Assembly (NCBI RefSeq): GCF_016482785.1
Contig: NZ_JAEMXM010000001.1
Coordinates: 757,767 to 821,766 of the forward strand
DNA length: 64,000 nt
Reading direction: 5' to 3'
Source: Paenibacillus alkalitolerans
GTDB lineage: Bacteria; Bacillota; Bacilli; Paenibacillales; YIM-B00363
Below the pieces are notes generated by a model, which saw only the letters and a list, made by a program, of their open reading frames with translations, was not told where the DNA came from and searched no databases. Shown one piece after another: positions 60,910-64,000 of the stretch. How positions within the stretch are numbered: position 1 is the first letter of the stretch; each line of letters opens with the position of its first letter. A program made the translations under genes and the position numbers.

Positions 60910-62085
60910 TTAAAAGGTAGGTCCGATCCGCCAGATGCCAAAATCGTGCTGTTTGAGGATTTCCGATTTGGTCAGCTTTCCCGATGCGACCAGCGACACT
61001 TCATCAAAGATCCGCTGTCCGACAGCTTCAATCGATTCCTGTCCGTCGATGATCGAGCCAGAATTAATGTCAATGTTGTCAGCCATTTTTTCAAAGATTG
61101 CGGTATTGGTGGCAATTTTGATCACAGGTGCGATCGGCGAACCGGTTGGCGTTCCCCTCCCGGTGGTAAACAGAACGACTTGCGCTCCACCCGCCACCAT
61201 TCCAGTGAGTTGCTCAATGTCATGTCCAGGCGTATCCATCCAGACCAACCCTTTTTTGCTTGGTGTTTGCGCGTAGTCAATCAGTTCTTGTAAAGGTCGG
61301 CTGCCCGCTTTGTTAGCTGCTCCCAATGACTTTTCCTCGAGGGAGCTTAACCCGCCTTTGATGTTACCCGGGCTCGGATTACCTGTGCGGATGTCCACTC
61401 CCATCATGAAGGCGCGGTCCTCCATCGCTTTGATCACTTCATACACCCGCTTCGCCACTTTTTCATCCACTGCCCGGTTCGCCAGCAGATGCTCGGCACC
61501 GATCAATTCGGTCGTTTCCGCAAGAATTGAGGTGCCGCCGCGATCGACAATCATATCACTGACGACGCCCACCGCCGGATTCGCCGAGAGGCCCGAGCAG
61601 GCATCGGAGCCTCCGCACTCCGTCCCGACGATTATTTCGCTGAAATCGCACAAATCTCTCATTTGCGCCGATGCATCCTGAACGATCTTGGCGGCGATTT
61701 TCGCTCCATGCGCAATTGCCGTCAACGTCCCACCGTGATCCTGGATGGAAACGACCTCTACCGGCTTGCCCGTCTTGGCGATTTCCCCTGCCACGCTTCT
61801 TGCCTGGTGAGTCTCGCAGCCGAGTCCGAGAACGACAACGCCGTATACGTTGGGATTAGCTCCCATCCCTGCGTAGGTGCGAAAGGTTTGCTCGTAATCG
61901 ACTCCGACTTGAGCACATCCGTGCTGATGGATGAACGATACGGTCCCCTGTACCAGTTCGGTAATCTGCTTGGCCGCCTGCGTGGCACAGGTAATGGTCG
62001 GCAGGATCAGCACATGATTGCGCACCCCCACTTTGCCATCCGGCCGCCTGTACCCCCAAAACTTCCCGTTAACCAGCGTCGACAA
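60910..62085 (-). CDS. UxaA-family sugar-acid dehydratase, large (C-terminal) component
   Basis: A roughly 391-residue protein of the D-galactarate dehydratase/altronate hydrolase C-terminal family: [20 protein letters not shown] at the start, [61 protein letters not shown] and [20 protein letters not shown]. Conserved Cys residues probably bind Fe2+ or another metal. It removes water from an aldonic or aldaric acid to give a 2-keto-3-deoxy acid. It starts with TTG at 62085 behind AGAGGTG. The first component is encoded just upstream as a separate gene, overlapping by 17 bp. Confidence 0.85.
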   Translation of the reverse strand: MSTLVNGKFWGYRRPDGKVGVRNHVLILPTITCATQAAKQITELVQGTVSFIHQHGCAQVGVDYEQTFRTYAGMGANPNVYGVVVLGLGCETHQARSVAGEIAKTGKPVEVVSIQDHGGTLTAIAHGAKIAAKIVQDASAQMRDLCDFSEIIVGTECGGSDACSGLSANPAVGVVSDMIVDRGGTSILAETTELIGAEHLLANRAVDEKVAKRVYEVIKAMEDRAFMMGVDIRTGNPSPGNIKGGLSSLEEKSLGAANKAGSRPLQELIDYAQTPSKKGLVWMDTPGHDIEQLTGMVAGGAQVVLFTTGRGTPTGSPIAPVIKIATNTAIFEKMADNIDINSGSIIDGQESIEAVGQRIFDEVSLVASGKLTKSEILKQHDFGIWRIGPTF

Positions 62086-62377
62086 TGCGATCACCTCTTC
62101 CCCGTTTGCCTTCCAGATTGTGAACGTGTACGTGTTCTCCCGCCCTGATATCTTTGGTTGCCACGCCAATCACTTCGCCGTACTTGAGTATGTCTTCACC
62201 CTGTTTCATCGGGACAACGGCAAATTTGTGCCCGAATTCGATCGGATCCTGCAGCGTAACCTCGAAGGTTTTATCCTGGCACGTTACAATGACCAACTCA
62301 CCGGCGGCAATGGACTCCAATGCAACCGCCACTTTATCCTGCGACTTCATCATCACCGTATTGTAAATTTTCGTCAT
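62069..62377 (-). CDS. UxaA-family dehydratase, small SAF-domain component
   Basis: A 102-residue SAF domain (KVAVALESIAAGELVIV, DPIEFGHKFAVVPMKQGEDILKYGEVIGVATKDIRAGEHVHVHNL). It is the N-terminal part of altronate/galactarate dehydratases, here encoded separately from the C-terminal part. SAF domains of this family place a flexible lid near the active site. Its ATG overlaps the FAH-type gene's stop as ATGA, so the two are translationally coupled. Confidence 0.87.
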   Translation of the reverse strand: MTKIYNTVMMKSQDKVAVALESIAAGELVIVTCQDKTFEVTLQDPIEFGHKFAVVPMKQGEDILKYGEVIGVATKDIRAGEHVHVHNLEGKRGRGDRIVDAG

Positions 62378-63273
62378 ACAGAAAGACTTCTTTCCATCTG
62401 GCTTTTTACCGGATTGCTTAATACACCAATGCCTGATATCTCAATTTCGATGTGATCTCCGTCTGCCAACGTAAACTCATCCGGAGGAACGATACATGTG
62501 CCGGTCAACAGCACGGTGCCGTCAAAAATTTGGTTATCCCGCAAAAGATACGCTACCAGATCGTGCAATTTCCGCTTCAGCTGCGCTGTGCTTGCCGTGC
62601 CTTCCGCCACTTTTTCTGCGTTGCGGTAAATGCGGCATGCGATTTGGAATGCGTACGGATCTTCTATCGTTTCTGCCAAACGTATCGCCGGGCCGATCGA
62701 GCATGAGCGATTCCACATCTTTGCCTGCGGCAGATAGAGCGGGTTCTCACCTTCGATATCGCGGCAGCTCATATCATTGCCGACCGTATATCCTACGATT
62801 CTTCCATCTCTCGCAAGCACCAGGCCCAGTTCCGGCTCGGGAATCTGCCAGTTTGAATCGCTGCGCAAATACAAATCCTGATTGGGACCGACGGTGCGGG
62901 CCGCGGTCGATTTAAAGAAGATTTCCGGCCGCTCCGCTTCATACACTTTGTCGTAGAAAGTTGTGCCGTCCAGCTTCCCGCCTGTCGCCTCGTAGTTTCT
63001 CGCATTCCTGCTTCTTTCGTAGGTGACTCCGCACGCCCAGACTTCCGGCGCTTCCAACGGTGCCAACAGCTGAAGTTCTCCCACTTTTTGCGGTATTGGC
63101 TGAGAGGTTGCGATCACTTCCTTGACCAAGTCAAGCGGGGTAATCTCTCGCTGGTCAGCCTCGTTGACCAGCTCCATAAAGTCTGTTTGCGGCAGCAGAT
63201 GCACCCGGGAATCATCGGTAACGGCTGCAAGCGCGGGAACTGAGTCTCCCTGCACAAATCGAATGATTCGCAT
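62374..63273 (-). CDS. FAH-family 2-keto-3-deoxy-pentonate dehydratase-like protein
   Basis: A 299-residue fumarylacetoacetase-superfamily protein. Its central part (VWACGVTYERSRNARNYE, FYDKVYEAERPEIFFKSTAARTVGP, PEPELGLVLARDGRIVGYTVGNDMSCRDIEGENPLYLPQAKM) resembles the XylX-type 2-keto-3-deoxy-xylonate dehydratase of the Weimberg pathway. It would convert 2-keto-3-deoxy-pentonate to ketoglutaric semialdehyde, the substrate of the ALDH in the operon. First gene of the operon, with a GGAGGGAACC site and IclR-type palindromes upstream. Confidence 0.85.
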   Translation of the reverse strand: MRIIRFVQGDSVPALAAVTDDSRVHLLPQTDFMELVNEADQREITPLDLVKEVIATSQPIPQKVGELQLLAPLEAPEVWACGVTYERSRNARNYEATGGKLDGTTFYDKVYEAERPEIFFKSTAARTVGPNQDLYLRSDSNWQIPEPELGLVLARDGRIVGYTVGNDMSCRDIEGENPLYLPQAKMWNRSCSIGPAIRLAETIEDPYAFQIACRIYRNAEKVAEGTASTAQLKRKLHDLVAYLLRDNQIFDGTVLLTGTCIVPPDEFTLADGDHIEIEISGIGVLSNPVKSQMERSLSV

Positions 63274-63300
63274 ATGGTTCCCTCCAAATGTTTTGTAATA

Positions 63301-63329
63301 TAAAACGCAGTTTTAAATTTGTGACAAAT
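63301..63329. promoter_or_regulatory. Two IclR-type palindromes upstream of the sugar-acid operon
   Basis: TAAAAC-GCA-GTTTTA (63301-63315) and ATTTGT-G-ACAAAT (63317-63329) are adjacent perfect palindromes, 27 bp upstream of the first gene and 24 bp after the IclR stop. The first is similar to KdgR-type operators. The likely ligand-controlled repressor is the IclR protein encoded next door. Confidence 0.65.
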
Positions 63330-63353
63330 GACACCCGAAGGTGCATTCCATGT

Positions 63354-64000
63354 TCATTGATTTCGTGAGGCAATACCATAACCCATCTGCGCTGACATCT
63401 CATCCGCTGCAGGTTTTAACATCTCAAGAAAACGCATCAACTTTTCATCGTCTACGCGTGACACCAACGTGGAGAGGCTGACAGCGGCGACAACATGCCC
63501 TTTGTGATTTCGGATCGGAACGGCAATGCAGCGAACACCCGGCTCGTTCTCTTGATTGTCGACAGCGTATCCCGCCTGACGCACTTTCTCCAGTTCCTTC
63601 CGAAAATCCTGTTCATTTGTAATGGTATTCGGCGTTCGAGGGATATAATGATAGCCGTTCAAAATTATTCGCAGTTCATCTTCGCTCTTCCATGCGATCA
63701 GTGCCTTGCCCACCCCTGTCGAATGAACGGGGGCTCTCCTGCCGATGCGAGAGTACAAAATAGTTGCCAGTGGTCCTTCCACTTTGTCAATATACACACC
63801 CTCTTTGTCATCCAGGATGACAAGATGAAGAGTTTGACCCGTTTTCTCCGACAAGTCAACGAGATACCTTTTCACAACTTTCCGAACATCTAAACCATGG
63901 ATGACAAAATTTCCTCGTTCAAATAGCTTCATTCCCAGCCGATACTTCCCGTTTTCCGGGTTTTGGTCAATATAGCCATGCACAAGCAGTGTCCTTAACA
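63354..64000 (-). CDS. IclR-family regulator, N-terminus cut by window edge
   Basis: The visible 215 residues start within the winged HTH (LRTLLVHGYIDQNPENGKYRLGMKLFERG) and include the whole IclR ligand domain (ILYSRIGRRAPVHSTGVGKALIAW, GVRCIAVPIRNHKGHVVAAVSLS). The frame is open to base 64000, so the true start lies outside the window. It is transcribed in the same direction as the sugar-acid operon, which begins 80 bp downstream, and probably represses it. The effector is likely the sugar acid or its keto-deoxy product. Confidence 0.88.
   Translation of the reverse strand, partial: LRTLLVHGYIDQNPENGKYRLGMKLFERGNFVIHGLDVRKVVKRYLVDLSEKTGQTLHLVILDDKEGVYIDKVEGPLATILYSRIGRRAPVHSTGVGKALIAWKSEDELRIILNGYHYIPRTPNTITNEQDFRKELEKVRQAGYAVDNQENEPGVRCIAVPIRNHKGHVVAAVSLSTLVSRVDDEKLMRFLEMLKPAADEMSAQMGYGIASRNQ

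Noticed and set aside
1-64000. CRISPR array, tRNA, rRNA or prophage genes
   Set aside because: No regularly spaced repeats, cloverleaf sequences, rRNA segments or phage structural genes were seen in reading the window.

Overview
The window looks like a stretch of chromosome from a Gram-positive bacterium of the Bacillales, most likely a Paenibacillus/Cohnella-type member of the Paenibacillaceae. This is inferred, not proven. The grounds are strong AGGAGG-type ribosome binding sites with frequent TTG/GTG starts, intrinsic terminators, Lpl-type sugar ABC transporters without their own ATPase, lipoprotein-type binding proteins, a LysM/M23 exported hydrolase, a copper-amine-oxidase N-domain protein, a lone TatA and a GlnR/TnrA-type box. 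No rRNA, tRNA or CRISPR array was seen.

Layout. 1-10 kb: mostly single genes and short operons (K+ channel with a coupled unknown gene, VOC protein, LamG/pentapeptide chimera, two small-molecule kinases, EamA exporter, cyclase, aldo/keto reductase, HTH-peptide deformylase pair with tandem operators, divergent LysR/monooxygenase). 10-13 kb: a three-gene operon encoding a Tat-exported flavin amine/amino-acid oxidase, a membrane-anchored RidA-like protein and a TatA, with a perfect GlnR/TnrA box upstream. 13-18 kb: topoisomerase III, methyltransferase, frameshifted dgt and a DUF985 cupin. 18-21.7 kb: coupled creatininase, FAD oxidase and CodA-like amidohydrolase. 22-24 kb: GC-rich TetR/MFS pair. 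24-32 kb: an eight-gene operon (Gfo/Idh oxidoreductase, sugar ABC transporter, cupin, TIM-barrel isomerase, and separate genes for the two halves of plant Tm-1), divergent from an XRE-cupin regulator.

33-39 kb: an importer operon with two unrelated binding proteins (BMP-type and NMT1/THI5-type), a Tau/Ssu-like permease and ATPase, an amidohydrolase, and an internally deleted WrbA. 39-44 kb: a nonsense-broken ISL3 transposase beside an AT-rich MerR/MFS/CocE cassette whose CocE gene is frameshifted. 44-50 kb: beta-mannosidase, sugar isomerase-like protein, acetyltransferase and KtrB. 50.2-51.8 kb: a tnpB-only IS200/IS605-type (IS1341-like) element inserted exactly at the stop codon of a LysM/M23 gene. 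52-59 kb: a propeller protein, an Eis-like acetyltransferase, and two divergently transcribed Tat-exported phosphoesterases (one PhoD-like). 59-64 kb: a non-phosphorylative sugar-acid operon (FAH-family dehydratase, split UxaA-type dehydratase, ketoglutarate-semialdehyde dehydrogenase) under an IclR regulator cut by the window edge.

Themes: uptake and oxidation of unusual carbon and nitrogen compounds dominate, with exported Tat enzymes as a second theme. Four genes (dgt, the ISL3 transposase, cocE-like, wrbA-like) carry single lesions. These may be real decay or, for the two one-base shifts, assembly error.
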